A stretch of DNA of 64,000 bases from Coriaria nepalensis (Eukaryota; Streptophyta; Magnoliopsida; Cucurbitales; Coriariaceae): the NCBI GenBank assembly GCA_027186245.1, contig CP114493.1, forward strand, positions 6,579,501-6,643,500, written 5' to 3'. Of the stretch, positions 48,815-61,131 are shown in pieces; within the stretch, counting starts at the first letter, position 1, and each line of letters opens with the position of its first letter. Below the pieces are notes generated by a model, which searched no databases, was not told the DNA's origin, and saw nothing but the letters and a program-made list of their open reading frames with translations. Made by a program: the position numbers and the translations under genes.

Positions 48815-50313
48815 CTATTTCTTTTTCTTTTTTTTTTAATGCTTTAAAATTTCCCTAAAATATTATCTGGCCTGTAAATGTGGTTGGGAAAATATTATTT
48901 AGGGTTTTTGTTAGAAAATAGCAATTTTTTTCTTTCTTTTCTTTTCGATCTGCAACTGCAAGAATTAGATCAGTGACGCGGCCAACCCTCTCGATTCTCG
49001 AAGGTGCTGGCAATGGCCGCTTCTTCTTCTTCTTCTCTCACACTCTCTCTCTCTCCCTTCCAATCCAAAAATAAGCCTAGATTACAATTACGATCCTCTT
49101 CCGTTTTTATCTCCACGTGCATCTTCTTTTTTTATTATATTCCACGTCATTAAATTAAATTATTTTTAATTTCATATATATTTTTAGTTTAAGACATTAT
49201 AAAACAGATATGAGTAAAAAAATACAAAATAAAAAAATTCTCAGTACCTTATGAATTTTCTTGACGGATTATCAAGCATATATATATATTTCAGTATTTC
49301 ACAATTTTTTATTTTATTTTATTTTATTCCTTTTATTTTAGTAGAAAATACGATAAATTGCAGGCCCAAAAGAAGAAAAAGACAGAAGTGGGCTAGAAAC
49401 CAGCTGAGTAAATCAGAACAGGCTTTTGGCCCATAACAAAATCATAAAGTCTGGATGGGCCGGCCCAGAAAGCTCAGCCCTTACACGCACCGTTTTCGTT
49501 TTCATCCCATTTATGTGGGAGTAAACTTGAAGAACAAAAAGAGTCAACGGCCAGCTGGTTCCTTTATTTTTTCTTAGTCAAACCAGTAAAAAAAAAATTA
49601 TAAATATTTTGATGTTTATTTTAATATTTATTTATTTATAAACATTATTTAAATATTTATTTATTTATAAATATTTATATTTGAAGCATTATTATTCTCG
49701 GAAAAAGACAAAAAGCCCCCAACCTTGCTACCAATCAAAGATTCCCCCTTGACTATACACGTCACGGCTTTTAAGACATTGAATTTAAACGAAAGTTGGC
49801 TAATAATTAAAAAAATAATAAATAAATAAAAAAAAATAAAAAAAAATATATATTAACATCCCTCCTCCCCTGAAATAATAACGTGACTGTAACAAGTATA
49901 ACTGCTTCATTTTTTACATTTATTTTATGGGGTTCCGGTATTTGTTAGGTTGTTTCTGCTGCTGTCAAAACGGTATTTTTAAGGAGAGCAAAGAAGCAAA
50001 GCCCAGAGAGAAGACTGGGGGAAGCAGGAACAGTGGTGTAGAGAGAGAGAGAGAAGACTGGGGGAAGCAGGAATAGTGGTGGAGAGAGAGAGAAAGCGAC
50101 ATGGCTTGCTTTTAGCTTCTTCCATATCAGACTCTGCAACTTCAATCAAACCAGTAAGAATGACACTGACTCTCATAGACAGAGAGAGGGAGGGACCTAC
50201 AGGCTACAAGGAAGCGAACCAGTAGTTGTAGAGTGTGAGCTGCCATTGATGTAAACTTGAAGCAACCATTTCTCACTGAAATTCATCTCCATTTCATTTA
50301 TTTATTTGTTTTA
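48815..50313. promoter_or_regulatory. Divergent intergenic region between TOM-like and remorin genes
   Basis: The start codons are 1.5 kb apart, with opposite transcription. A CTT/CT-rich plus-strand block lies at 49019-49057. The spacer from 49130 to 49880 is AT-rich with A-runs. The remorin leader probably begins around 49930-50000. No additional gene was recognised. Confidence 0.45.
50005..50092 (+). repeat. Two-copy tandem repeat in the remorin leader
   Basis: AAGACTGGGGGAAGCAGGAA followed by nAGTGGTG occurs twice in direct succession, at about 50011 and 50054, each preceded by a GA run. It lies upstream of the remorin start codon at 50314, probably in the 5' UTR. Confidence 0.8.
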
Positions 50314-52571
50314 ATGGACTACGAAAGGATCCAAAAGCCTCTGGTGATTTGCTTCCTCTCCTCTCTGTTTTTAATTTATTATTTCTTTTTTTAATTTTCA
50401 AACGATGCTTAAACTTTGCTTAATTCATGCTTTCTCTTCCCAATGTGTGCTTATTATTTATCAGAATCCAGCGAGTTTTTGCCGAGAGCCTTTCGTTTTC
50501 TTTTTCAGTTCCTTTTTGGTGTTTCTGTCTCTGTGAAATCGGCCGTTGATCTGTGAAATCCGCTTCTTCTGCTTTATATATATTTTTCTTGATTTTTCCA
50601 TTTTTGATGTGGGCGATTTTTCTTTTTATTTTTCTCGGGAAAATCTTTGGCGCCGTGCAGGGGAGCGTAGGAGGGGGATTTTCGCCAGGAAAGTTGAGGA
50701 CTATGCTTTTAGGATTGGAGAAGAAGAGGAAGGACGAAGAAGAAGAACTGGATTCTTACACCATAAGATCTCATCCTTCTCATATTGATGAACAAGGTAC
50801 CCACCCTTTCTTTTCTCTCCTAACCCGTTCATTGTCCTTTAGAAAATTTTCTTTATCCACTCCTCGTTGACGGAATATGCAAACAGGTAATATGAATTCT
50901 GACGATTGCAAAGATGTAGATGTTATAAGCGTCACTCCAGAATGCTCTACTTCAAAACCAGCCGAGCCTTCAGATTACAATGGAGGGCGTGATTTTAACG
51001 TTATGCCCTCTCCGTCAATATTCGAGTTTGAGAAGGTGGAGAAGTCTCAACGGGCCCCACTCGTGCCTTTCTCCAAGCCTGCCCCATCCAAATGGGACGA
51101 TGCTCAGAAGTGGATCGCTAGTCCTACTTCCAATCGGCCGAAATCAGGGCAGGCGCAGGGGCAGGCCAGGCAGGTTGGGCATCAGGTGTTAGGATTGCGG
51201 AAAGCATGGAGTAGACAATCTACCACTAAAGTGGTAGAAGAAGTAACTGACCAGAAAACAGTTACAGTTGAGGAGCCCGAAACGAAACTGATTGATACTA
51301 ATCGAGCTAAGATGGAAAATGGTGAGCAGAAATTTGTTGATTGGGAAGCTCACCCTTGTCCAGTTGCAGATTCATATGGACAGTCAACAAGTTAGTGTTT
51401 ATATTAAAATTAAAACACTCTTTAAGATTTATTTGCCGAATGTGTTTCTAAGGTTGCTACAAACTTCCTGTTTTGTAGTTAATCTAAGCAGGCATGATGC
51501 ATCCATGGCTATTCAAAGCAACACTACATTGATTCCTCCTCTAACAACTGCTCGGTCTGTATCAATGAGAGATATGGGTACTGAAATGACGCCCATTGCA
51601 AGCCAAGAACCTTCTAGAACAGGAACTCCTGTCAGGGCAACAACTCCGATTCTTAGTCCAACTTCTTCTAGACCATCTACTCCGAGGAGAGTTGGGGGGG
51701 ATTCATCGACTTCTGTTCCAGCTAATGATCGTGTTGATAATGCAAATATTGAGTTATCTGAGAAGGAGCTGCAATTGAAGACTCGAAGAGAAATCATGGC
51801 TCTTGGAACCCAGCTGGGGAAGATGAAAATTGCAGCTTGGGCTAGTAAGGAGGATGAAGGAAAGGTTGCTTCCACATCGTTGAAAACTCTAGCAAAGGAG
51901 AAAATGGCTGGTAAAAGTGTGATTGAAGCACGTGCTTTGGCGTGGGAAGAGGCTGAGAAAGCCAAGTATATTGCAAGGTTATTTCCTTTTCTTTTTAGCT
52001 TATATTCTTAGGCTTTAGGTTGGCTCAATGTAGTATTATAGTTTCTGAATCGTGCCCGGTTTCTAGGAGGTTAGTGCTATTAACTTCAATTTATATCAAT
52101 GGCTCTAGCTTTGATTCTTGAGGTGTTGCATCTATGCTTATGATTCAACGTTTTTGTCTGGTCTACCAATAACTATGTGATCTGAATTGGAAGTGTGGAT
52201 TTTTCAGATTCAAACGTGAAGAGATGAAGATTGAAGTATGGGAAAATCATGAGAAAGCGAAAACAGAAGCTGAAATGAGGAGAGTTGAGGTACGGACCAA
52301 ATGGTGTTTTCCTTAAAATAGCCGGGAGGTCTACTCTATCCATCATTTCACATACCTTTGTATTACATTTCTACAGGTAGAGGTAGAAAAGATGAGAGGG
52401 CAAGCACAGGATAGGCTAATGAGTAAACTAGCAGCAGTAAGGTACAAAGCTGAAGCAAAGCGAGTCAAAGCAGAAGCCAAGAGAAACCATGAAGCAGCGA
52501 ATGCTGAGCGGCAGGCTGATTACATACGAAGAACCGGTCGAGTTCCTAATGTATTTTCCTGCTGTTTCTAA
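50314..52571 (+). CDS. Remorin family protein (group 6-type, long N-terminus)
   Basis: Six exons: 50314-50343, 50661-50796, 50887-51390, 51479-51977, 52208-52289, 52377-52571; 481 aa. The 30-base first exon encodes MDYERIQKPL, the start typical of group 6 remorins, and joins a block GGGFSPGKLRTMLLG that is also conserved there. A long Ser/Thr/Pro-rich middle carries phosphorylatable TGTPVRATTP and SRPSTPRR motifs. The C-terminal remorin domain (about 370-470) is a coiled coil (FKREEMKIEVWENHEKAKTE, AEMRRVEVEVEKMRGQAQDR). The last residues are RRTGRVPNVFSCCF, where the paired Cys form the usual palmitoylation/RemCA membrane anchor. Remorins organise plasma-membrane nanodomains and affect plasmodesmata, immunity and symbiosis. 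It lies head-to-head with the TOM-like gene and upstream of the CCCH gene. Confidence 0.93.
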
Positions 52572-52850
52572 GTTGTAAAAATCTCTTGACATTCTTCTTC
52601 CCATGCTTTTGCTATATATATGGAAATGGTATTAACCTGGCTGGGGATGATTGGTATTATCTCATAACCGTACACATAATTCGATGTGATATGTAGATAT
52701 GGACTCATATACCTTTATGTTAAAATCTCAGTGGTTCCGACATGTTGTGTAAGAAATTTCTCCAACCTACGTGTTGCACGAGTTGCTACTTATTACTAAG
52801 AGAATTGCTACTTATTACTAAGAGAAAAAATAAAAATAAAAAGCTCTAAC

Positions 52851-52892
<42 letters not shown>

Positions 52893-53373
52893 GGGCTGGG
52901 CTTGGCTTAAAGTCCCGTTATGTCACAAGTTAAGATACCATTCGCATCTGACATCAATTTCTAAAAAATATTGCATATAATTTAGTATTTTTTATATAAT
53001 TAATTTTATAAAGTCGTATATATATCTTATAATAAGAAAAAATATTATATTCTATTAAAAAAATTAACTTTTATTATTCCGTACGCACGAAAATAAGACA
53101 TTAATATAACATTAGTTAATTTAAAAAAAGATATCGTTTAATAAGGTCGGACATTTAATTTTTATTTTCTATGCGGTAAGATTGTAAAAGTAAATTATAT
53201 AAAATTGCACTAAGCCAAATAATACCAATCACTGTGGCGGCTCGCCCAGTTGCTCTACCGCTCTCTCTTTTGTTCTTCCCTCTGCTTGGATCGGTTTCTC
53301 TCTGTGAATCTTGGCGGAATTGATTCTCAATTTTTTAAGCGATCTGTCAAGGGTTTCGCCTAGAAGAACCGCC
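52572..53373. other. Spacer and 5' UTR of the triple-CCCH gene
   Basis: Holds the remorin 3' UTR, a GA microsatellite at about 52853-52886, an AT-rich core, and a GC-richer leader (53233-53373) just before the next ATG. Confidence 0.5.
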
Positions 53374-56249
53374 ATGGTAGCGGAAACGCAGAAACTTCAA
53401 CACCAGCCGGAGCACCTGCAAGAACAAGCACCTCAAGATCATCCCCAACCTTTACCTACAGCTGAAGAAGAGGCCTACAAGAGGAATACTGATTGCGTTT
53501 ACTTTCTCGCGTCTCCTTTGACATGTAAAAAGGTTCGCGCTGCCTCGATTCCATTCACTTTTTGCCTTTTATCTTTGTTATTAAATTTTTTTTTTTTTTT
53601 TTCGTTTTCTTGGATCTTAGGGTTCATAATTTTTTTTTTCCCAGCATCGTCTCTAGATGGTTCACTCTGACTATAGAGTTCAAAAGTTTCAATCTTGCCT
53701 AGGGTTTCTCATTTTCTCATCTTAGGGTGAGATTTAGTTTCTTCGAAAAACCCAAATTATCTAATTGGAGCTGTTTCTGTGCACATGTCTTTAAGGGTTC
53801 TAGGGTTTATATTTTATGTACCCTGTTTTCTGCGTAAATCTGCATACCTTTTCTTCCTGGTGCAGATTCTGCAAAAATTGGGTTTTCTTTCTCAATTTGG
53901 TTATATTTGAATTTTAGTCTGTGTTAAAATCGTAAAGGGATCATAGATTCGTATAAATTCAGTTATAAGAACGACCTGATATTATGAGACCGTTGCGGCC
54001 AGAACTTTATTATCCACTCATAATACAATTAGATAGACTTCATTGAGAATTGTAGCACCTTCATTGGTGGTTTTTCTTACTAACTTCCCTATTTTTTGAA
54101 TTTTCCAACAGGGAGCTGAATGTGAGTACCGCCACAGTGAATATGCACGGGTTAATCCTAGGGACTGTTGGTTCTGGTTGAATGGTAATTGTTTGAATCT
54201 AAAATGTTCATTCCGACATCCAGTAAGTTCCCATCTCTCCCTTTTCATTTCTCCTCCCAATATAAATTTCCTCCACATTTTTAATCATTTTTCATCTTTT
54301 CTTAGAATAATAATTTTACTTCTTGTCATTGTGTTCAGCCACTTGATGGCTTGCTAGGAACCCCTCACGCAGAAAATCCCGGAAGTTCTTCTGTGACTCC
54401 ATTACAGACCCCAGCTAATCCTTCAACAAATGCTCAGTTAAACTCAGGCAAACAAGCAGTCCCCTGTATTTTCTTCCAAAAGGGGCTGTGTTTAAAAGGA
54501 GATCGATGTGCATTCTTGCATGGACTGCCTCCTTCTACTACAGTTAGTAAATCCCCTCAGCCACTAGCAGTTAACCAGCCTAGCCAGCAACTGAGTACCC
54601 AAAAGGGTAATGGTGGCATTGAGAGAGGAACTCAAGAGCAGAAGATTCCTCAACCCAATATCTCAAAGCCCATTTTAGTTCCTCCTCGGGCAAAAATTGC
54701 TGCAAAGGGTCATGAAGCCATACAAGTTACACAACCACCCAGGAGTGGAGTTAGCACTAATAGGATTGCACTGCCTACTAATGGCTCAGAAGATAAAGCT
54801 ACAAGATACAAGGTCATGGATGTTCATCCTATAGTAAATGGAAACTCAACTAGCAAGTCCAGTCATTTGCATCAGGTGCATGTTCTGGGTGATCATGGAT
54901 TTCAAAACGGTAAGGAGATGGATGAGCTTCTGAGGGAGTCTTCTCCAGGCTTTGATGTTCTTGTGGATGATGATGAGTTGAGAGATTCTAGCTATTATCA
55001 TAATGAAGAACAATTTGGGCGAACAGGAGGAGCTCCCGAAGGAAGGAACTTGAATGAATACGATAGGAGCCATTCAATCTCTGACATTGATCGAGATAGG
55101 TTCTGTGAAAGACGGGGCTACGACTATGACCTCTTGCAAGGGCAGTATGATTGGGAGCAGCATAGGCATTCATCTGAGAGAATGTTAGTGGGACCCACTC
55201 TTTCTGATAGGAGGGGTCATTGGAAATCTGATAGTCCTGATCATTATGATGAGTCTGATTTGCGCTATAGATTATCCAAGCAAAGACGGGGTAATGGTTT
55301 GAGATCTGTGATTAGTAATGATAATGCACTTGAGGATAGAAGCCATCGGGCTTCTTTCAGAAGGGATTCACACCATGTGGGCCCTAAGGAAAACTCCCTC
55401 TCTGGCCTCCTTGGCAGAATAAAGCTTCCGAGGACATCTTCTCCAGTCATAGATGGTGGCGATGGAAGATATTGGGGTAAGTTGTCACCTGGAAGGACTC
55501 CTACCTCCTCTTACCAGGCAAGGCACAGAGATGAAATAAAAGGCAGGGTGGAAGAGAATTACAATAACGGCGGAAGATATTTCAGGGGCTCGCCTCGTAT
55601 AAGGAGAGAAATGATGGATGATGGAGGTGCTGATTTTGCTCCTCCAAAAAGACTTTCTGAGTTGAAAGGGGAAAAGGGAGGGGAGATAAGAGAGCGACAA
55701 TCCCTTGGCAAGAGAAAAAGCTTGGATGATCATGAACAGCGTGAAGGTAGTAATCTTGCATTTGAGGGTCCTAAGCCTCTTAGTGAGATTCTGAAAAGGA
55801 AGAGAGAAGCTGGAGCAACTGGAAAACTACCTACCGATAGAGGAGATGGTTATAATAATTATCAGAGCGGAAGAGGAGAAAGGTTGAATAAGAAGGAAAG
55901 GGAGCAAGAAGCCAATAATAAGGGAAAGTCCCAGTCTGCACCTACTACTGACACGGTTGGAACAGAAGATGGAGAACATAAAGTGGCTGCTAATAATGAG
56001 TCATATCTACCTCTCCCTGAAACTGAAGAGGGTATGATTTATGATGACACCGTGGAAGACCATGAGTTGGAAGGTGATGGCCAGAGAGATGATGGAAATT
56101 ATGAATACGAGCAATATGTGGATGAGGAGGGGGATTACACTTATGTAGCCCCTGAAGGGGAGGAGTATTATTATGAAGAAGAAGAAGAAGAAGAAGAAGG
56201 AGAAGGTGGGGATGACTTGGATAAGAAAACTGGTGTCGTTTCTTCTTGA
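53374..56249 (+). CDS. Triple CCCH zinc-finger protein (AtC3H17-like)
   Basis: Three exons, 53374-53532, 54112-54222 and 54339-56249; 726 aa. I start at the ATG at 53374 (MVAETQKLQHQPEH); the open frame extends upstream but without an ATG. Three CCCH fingers occur in the N-terminal 160 residues: CVYFLASPLTCKKGAECEYRH (split by intron 1), CWFWLNGNCLNLKCSFRH, and CIFFQKGLCLKGDRCAFLHG. The rest is disordered and highly charged, with Arg/Asp/Ser-rich repeats, basic KRKRE segments and a terminal poly-Glu tract ([15 protein letters not shown]). Proteins of this layout bind RNA and/or act in nuclear gene regulation; Arabidopsis C3H17 has been linked to embryo development and salt responses (from memory). 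No membrane or signal segment is seen. The gene follows the remorin in the same orientation. Confidence 0.92.
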
Positions 56250-57590
56250 TCAAGTGTGTTGCTTGGTGAAAGGAGAGCCTCATTTACTTTACTTCACCAT
56301 GGTTAGTTCTGGTTCATTAGTTGAGTTGCCAGATTTCTTTTCTAAGTTAGGGATGTCAACTTATCCGAGTATTTTTCTTTTTCTTCCTTGTATTAATTGA
56401 AACCATTTCTTTTTCTTCATATGATTAGATGGGACCTTTTTGTGTTTTGGGTTTTATGCTTGAGGCATGCTATTACCGAACTCTCTTGTTGATTGCAGAG
56501 CGCACGGTGTAACAATAGAAAGCTAATAAGAATTTGTTATTTCTAATCTTCCTTCTTACCCCTTTTATGTTTTTTTCTTCTTTGCTGTCTGTATTTGAAG
56601 TAGATAAGTCTAGTTATGAAGACAGTGATGTGGGTCAAATTTTGATTCCTTTCAATTTATGAGGTGAGTTTGCGATATCTGTGTCTTTATACTTGTCACT
56701 TGTCCGCAGACCCGTGTTGACACTTGTGTATATCATCTTAAAATGCCTCTCTATTGGCTTCTAGGAATTCAGAAATGCGTCAAGGAATGATCTCGGTCCA
56801 TCTTTGCATTGCTTTTTCTTTGCTCTCCTTAGCGTGATTCGATATTGCCTTAAAGTACTGAATTAAAAAAAAAAAAAAAAAAAAAAATTCCAAACCAAGG
56901 TTCTATAGAAGTCAAATAAATAAGTGAGTAACAAAATTTACTATTATTTAATTTACTACAAACTTTTACCTTCCACTCCTTGTCGGCAAACTGAGTACAT
57001 GGTTTTTGTCACTGGTGCGGGGAAGGAATAGAGGTTTTTGCTTTGCTTTAGAGTTTCCTCCAATTTTCCCTTGGCCCCTTCTCATCAAACCATTTGCTCT
57101 TTAATGCGTATCGTGTATTTTTTGCCACAATCTTGAACATATTTGCAGTAGCTAGACGGTCCTTCTTTGGATCATTAACAAGAGAGAAATTTGACTGCAA
57201 ATTGAAGCACTATAATCTACTAGCACTTACAAATGCAAGAAAAAAAAAAAAAGAAAAAAAAAAATTCTATCACCGTTTACTTATGCAAATTCTGTCATAC
57301 AACTCCGAACTTTTCTTATGTTTGGGCCAGTTTGCAAAGTCCTCCATGCACAACAAAGCTCAGGTCTCGAAAAGATGCCTCATCCGTGTCTTCAGTAATC
57401 TCCCATACGAAAGTCTGCCTGGAACTTCACAGTTGATTACTCATGGTTGGCTTGTTGATCCTCACCGGGATGAAACTATCCTTATATCTTGATGGTGGTT
57501 AGAGACACTATCAATGAGAGATAAAGCAAAGTTAAGTACAACTTCAATGATTAGTTATTCTAAACCTTTTAAAAATACTGAATAATTACT
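56250..57590. other. 3' UTR of CCCH gene and spacer
   Basis: 3' UTR to about 56600. A-runs lie at 56866-56887 and 57239-57264. The plus-strand open frame 57094-57492 spans an A-run and matches no family I recognise, so I do not call it. Confidence 0.4.
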
Positions 57591-59400
57591 TACTGGCTAT
57601 TGTTGGTGCTTCATCAGATCCTGCTTCGATGGGTTTTGGTTCACTTCCACAAACGGATGTAGTTGCTCCTTTCTAATCTGGATTGGTTTGGTTGCTTTTG
57701 GAGATGGATCCAGTTCCTGTGACACAAGCATATTGGTTTTTTTTTTTTTTTTTCTGTGCCAAAGAATCAGGCATGGATAGTGGAAGCCCCTTCCTAAAAT
57801 TCATCAATCTCTCTTGTCCCACTACTTCATAGGTTCGGCATCATTATCGACGACATCATTGTTCTTACCTCGACCAGCCTCCTTTCTTGTTCCCCCACCA
57901 GTTGTTATTGGTTCTAATGCATATACACTCCTTTGAAATGTTGTCATCCTGGAAATACTCTTCCGCATGTTGCTCTTGGTTCTATCATCTTCCCCTTCCT
58001 CTTTCTACTTATATCATCAGCATCCTCAAACTCTACCTCACCAGTCTTCCTCTTTCTTTGCTCGACTCTTTGTCCAAGGATTTTCCTCTTCGTTGAGTTG
58101 TTGCTGGGGCACCTTTTTGGCCATTTCATTGTGGTTGTTGCGTGTCAGGTACATTGTCCTCAACAGCATCGTCAAATTGGGAGCCTAGTAATTATTTACT
58201 TCTACTACTTGCTTTCACAACCATTTCAAAATGTTTTTTTTTTTGCAAAGTAGACTTTCATGCATGGTAACCAAACAAGCTGATTTATAAATATTTGTAA
58301 CATAAATGACTTATATCAAAATATACAGTAACAATACTTATCCATTTTGCAGTAACAAATTTCATCACCTTACTATACCACTTGGACTACGTTTGCTCGG
58401 TTTTCAGGGACATCATGATAGATAGACATGGTTTCTTCTGCTCGATTACTGACCTCTTCTTCGTTATGTCTTTCGCTGCCTTTCCTCTCTTTAATGGTGG
58501 ACTTGATATTTTTTTAGTATTGGAAGGACTACCAACCGATCCGACCCTCACTCTCCTGCTATGCAATATCCTTGTGTACTCCGATGAAATTCAAATGAAG
58601 CAAATATTACAACTAAACAGATAACAAATAATGTGAAGCTCATTAAATATGATAGAATATTTTACCAACATACCAGTGACAGCAAGTGGTCCATCACGGC
58701 TATCGGGTTGAAGATCCCGACTGGTCATAGATGACTCTGAAACATCCTTATGCAATTGTGTCTTATGATTTTGCACAACTTTCTCACCTTTCTTTCTTGC
58801 ACCCTCGACCTCGATGGGTGGTCCTCGAGGTGCCATATTCCTTCTACCGAGCAAAATAGTCACAATTTAGTTAGAATAAAGTCCCAAAAACTGAGTAAAT
58901 GCACATATAACCTATAGCATCCAAGAGTATCAATTTCAAACAAGGCAGTTTAACAGAAAAGAAAAGGCAAAAAACCCCCCATAGATTTCAGACAACAAAC
59001 AAACCACACCAACCCATTTTGTCAAGGTGCAAAATTTGGTTTGGGTCATCAAATGACAATGAAACAAAGACATAAGGACGTTGGAAAAAAAAAAGGTTAG
59101 AAAACAGTTAGCCCATTTTTAAACAATCTTCTGACAAAGAACACATATGAAAGTTATAAATAATAGAAATTAATCAACACAAGAAGTAAACTACTTCAAT
59201 CAATATTCAAAGGACATGCAAGCACATGTAAAAAATAAGAGAACATGTACTTACTGCTTCCATATAGCTTTGTCCAATAGAATTTTGGCTTCACGGCACA
59301 ATAAAGAAACACAAATCGCTTCGCCGACGAGATGGCATCAGTAACGGCTTCAACAATGGCTGGTGGTGCAACGTCTGATGTCGTCGAAGATAGGTGGCAC
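57591..59400 (-). other. Unrecognised K/R-rich minus-strand locus, possibly a multi-exon gene or its relic
   Basis: Several minus-strand stretches look coding but were not assembled. One at 58836-58674 starts at an ATG (MAPRGPPIEVEGARKKGEKV) and ends at a good donor (GTATGT). Another at about 58545-58390 reads RVRVGSVGSPSNTKKISSPP, then a K/R-rich tail. A third at about 58129-57944 includes SNNSTKRKILGQRVEQRKRK and SRKRKGKMIEP. A fourth at about 57720-57620 includes LDPSPKATKPIQIRKEQLHP. A leader-like block with a GA run and a donor (GTAAGT, near 59255) lies upstream at 59250-59420. Phases between pieces do not join under the simplest splice choices. I recognise no domain. It could be a nuclear basic protein, a transposon-carried gene or a relic. 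Confidence 0.3.
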
Positions 59401-59939
59401 AGATGGAAAACAAAGAGAATATGAAAAACAGAGAGACGGAGAGAGAGAGAGAGAAATGTTTGAAGTTTTCCGCCCTTTCAAGTCACGTGTCTCGTCCGTG
59501 ACTTCTCCCTCTCACTTCTTTCCGCGCGGGAAAATATTCGCCCCTCACCCACCTCATTAAAGAATTATGAAAACTTCCACTTAATTATGGTAAAGCCACT
59601 CAAACTCACTCTCTCAATTTTCGATGCTAGCAAATCTGGCTGGGCCTTTCAGAATGGTATTTGTTCGGAGTGGCCTAAGGGCATGGTGACAACAACCTGT
59701 TTTCGTTGTAGTGATTACTCATAGATCTCCTATTTAAGCTGTAGACTGCTTAAATGGATGTTTCCTCCCATTTTAAGAATCAATGCAAATATTGGTTTTC
59801 TAGCTCCACTTTGAATGTTGGTTTTTTGGTTTTTTGTTTTTAATAAAGTTTTTCCATGCATTGTTTTCTCTATTGATGGCAATGTCGAAAGTGGAGCGAG
59901 GTATCATTTAAAGGTCCATTTTCTTCTACTTTTGCTGCT

Positions 59940-60135
59940 GCCTAGTTGAAATCTATCCTAGAGCTAAGATTTACATTTTCCTGTGGCAATTACTCAATGC
60001 TATTTTACCTGTTGAAAGGAAAGGTATACAAATTGCTTCAGTATGCCATCTTTGTTATGCAGGTCTGAAACAGACCGACATATTTTCCACAAATGCTCTT
60101 ACACTCGATCCTTATGGCGATGGGCTGGTGTTTTA
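59940..60135 (+). pseudogene. LINE (L1-type) reverse-transcriptase zf-RVT C-terminal remnant
   Basis: The plus strand reads WQLLNAILPVERKGIQIAS, then VCHLCYAG, then after a one-base frame change SETDRHIFHKCSYTRSLWRW. This is the Cys-His zinc-binding end of plant non-LTR retrotransposons (zf-RVT: CxxC....E(T/S)..H.F..C...R.(L/V)W). It is isolated from any RT core and frameshifted, so it is a dead fragment. It lies only about 50 bases from the first cysteine-rich peptide gene. Confidence 0.7.
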
Positions 60136-60185
60136 CCTTTTTTATATTTTATTTAATTAAGCTTTTCTTTTTTTTAGTAAAACCT

Positions 60186-60519
60186 TTAAGCACAAACGAA
60201 GAAACAGTGGCCACCCATGCAACTGGCACCTTTGCATTTAGGAGGACGATATGGAACACAATCCCTATCACGTTCGCATGGGATAATTGGGATCAGTTTC
60301 ATTAAGGAAACTCTTTCAGTCCTAGACTTCTCAGCAGCATGACTTGGAATTGGGTGATTAATCACCCTTGCTTCAATTAGTGGTGAACTTAAGACCAAAA
60401 AACCTGCAAATAGAGGAAAAATTAGTTAGAATTATCTCTATAATATAATGTGACTACAAAGAAAGAGCTATCATGATGAATAGAGCCATTAAAGAAGTCC
60501 TGGAAAGCGTCAACTCCAA
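60186..60519 (-). pseudogene. Cysteine-rich secreted peptide gene, copy 1 (start codon and donor damaged)
   Basis: Exon 2 is open from the acceptor (TATTTGCAG, exon from about 60394) to a stop at 60186. It encodes the tail of a signal peptide (FLVLSSPLIEARV), a spacer, and the cysteine core CERDRDCVPYRPPKC then KGASCMGGHCFFVCA. The spacing is C-x5-C-x7-C-x4-C-x4-C-x3-C, identical to copy 2. The exon 1 equivalent (60519 to about 60465) aligns base by base with copy 2. However, both ATGs are TTG there, the first at 60517-60519, leaving only a downstream in-frame ATG at 60489. The copy-2 donor GTTAGT is also changed. The nearest GT gives a wrong phase and an early stop, so this copy looks disabled unless a different first exon is used. 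Confidence 0.6.
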
Positions 60520-60740
60520 TTTGTACGTTGGATGGTAATAAGAAAATCTTTTAGGGTTATAGTTTATGTTGTTGTATGACTATTGAGATTTTCTTGAGAA
60601 GAGGACAAAACTAATTTACTCTATACAATTATGGCCATGGAAAAGAAACGGATGTTCAAGGCTTTTATGGATTTTCTTTAATGTAATTACCATATTTGGA
60701 GATATATACAGTAATTTACTTTTGTTCCTATTCTCTTGTT
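60520..60740. repeat. Upstream flank of peptide copy 1, duplicated at copy 2
   Basis: GGGTTATAGTTTATGTTGTTG, ACAATTATGGCCATGGAAAA and TGTAATTACCATATTTGGA occur here at about 60553, 60627 and 60680. They recur in the same order at about 61651, 61763 and 61809 upstream of copy 2, and a shorter echo lies at about 63580. This shows that the array arose by segmental tandem duplication including the putative promoters. Confidence 0.8.
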
Positions 60741-61131
60741 TAATATTTCTTTACGCAATTCTGCTTAGTCGCTTATGAATGAATGTGAGTAATGGTAGGT
60801 GGATCATCCTATTTTATCTTAATTTTAGTTAAGTTTAATTCACCTGACCATTTTCTCATATAAATCTATATATATATATATATATGCCAAATGAATGAAA
60901 TATGAAAATAAATGCATATAAATATGTATTTGTTGTGTTGTAAATAATTCAGCTCTAACTCATTATCGACATATTAATGTTTATAACCAAAAGAATTAGA
61001 AACTCAATATCATTAAAGGATCATTCATGCTTTGTCCGCGCAAGAAATGGACTTCAATTAAAAGACACCCAAAGTAAGGGAACTCATGGTTCTAATCGAA
61101 CAGCAAAGTTACCGACACATTTTTCTAATGT
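60741..61131. other. Spacer between peptide copies 1 and 2
   Basis: AT-rich, with a TA run at about 60867-60885. The block GACTTCAATTAAAAGACACC near 61050 is repeated near 62710, with an offset like that of the copies, so it belongs to the duplicated unit's 3' flank. Confidence 0.55.

Noticed and set aside
51513..51965. Minus-strand open frame of 150 codons
   Set aside because: It is the complement of remorin exon 4, whose frame carries the remorin-family sequence.
57094..57492. Plus-strand open frame of 132 codons
   Set aside because: It reads through a long A-run giving poly-Lys and shows no domain; neither strand gave a convincing exon structure.
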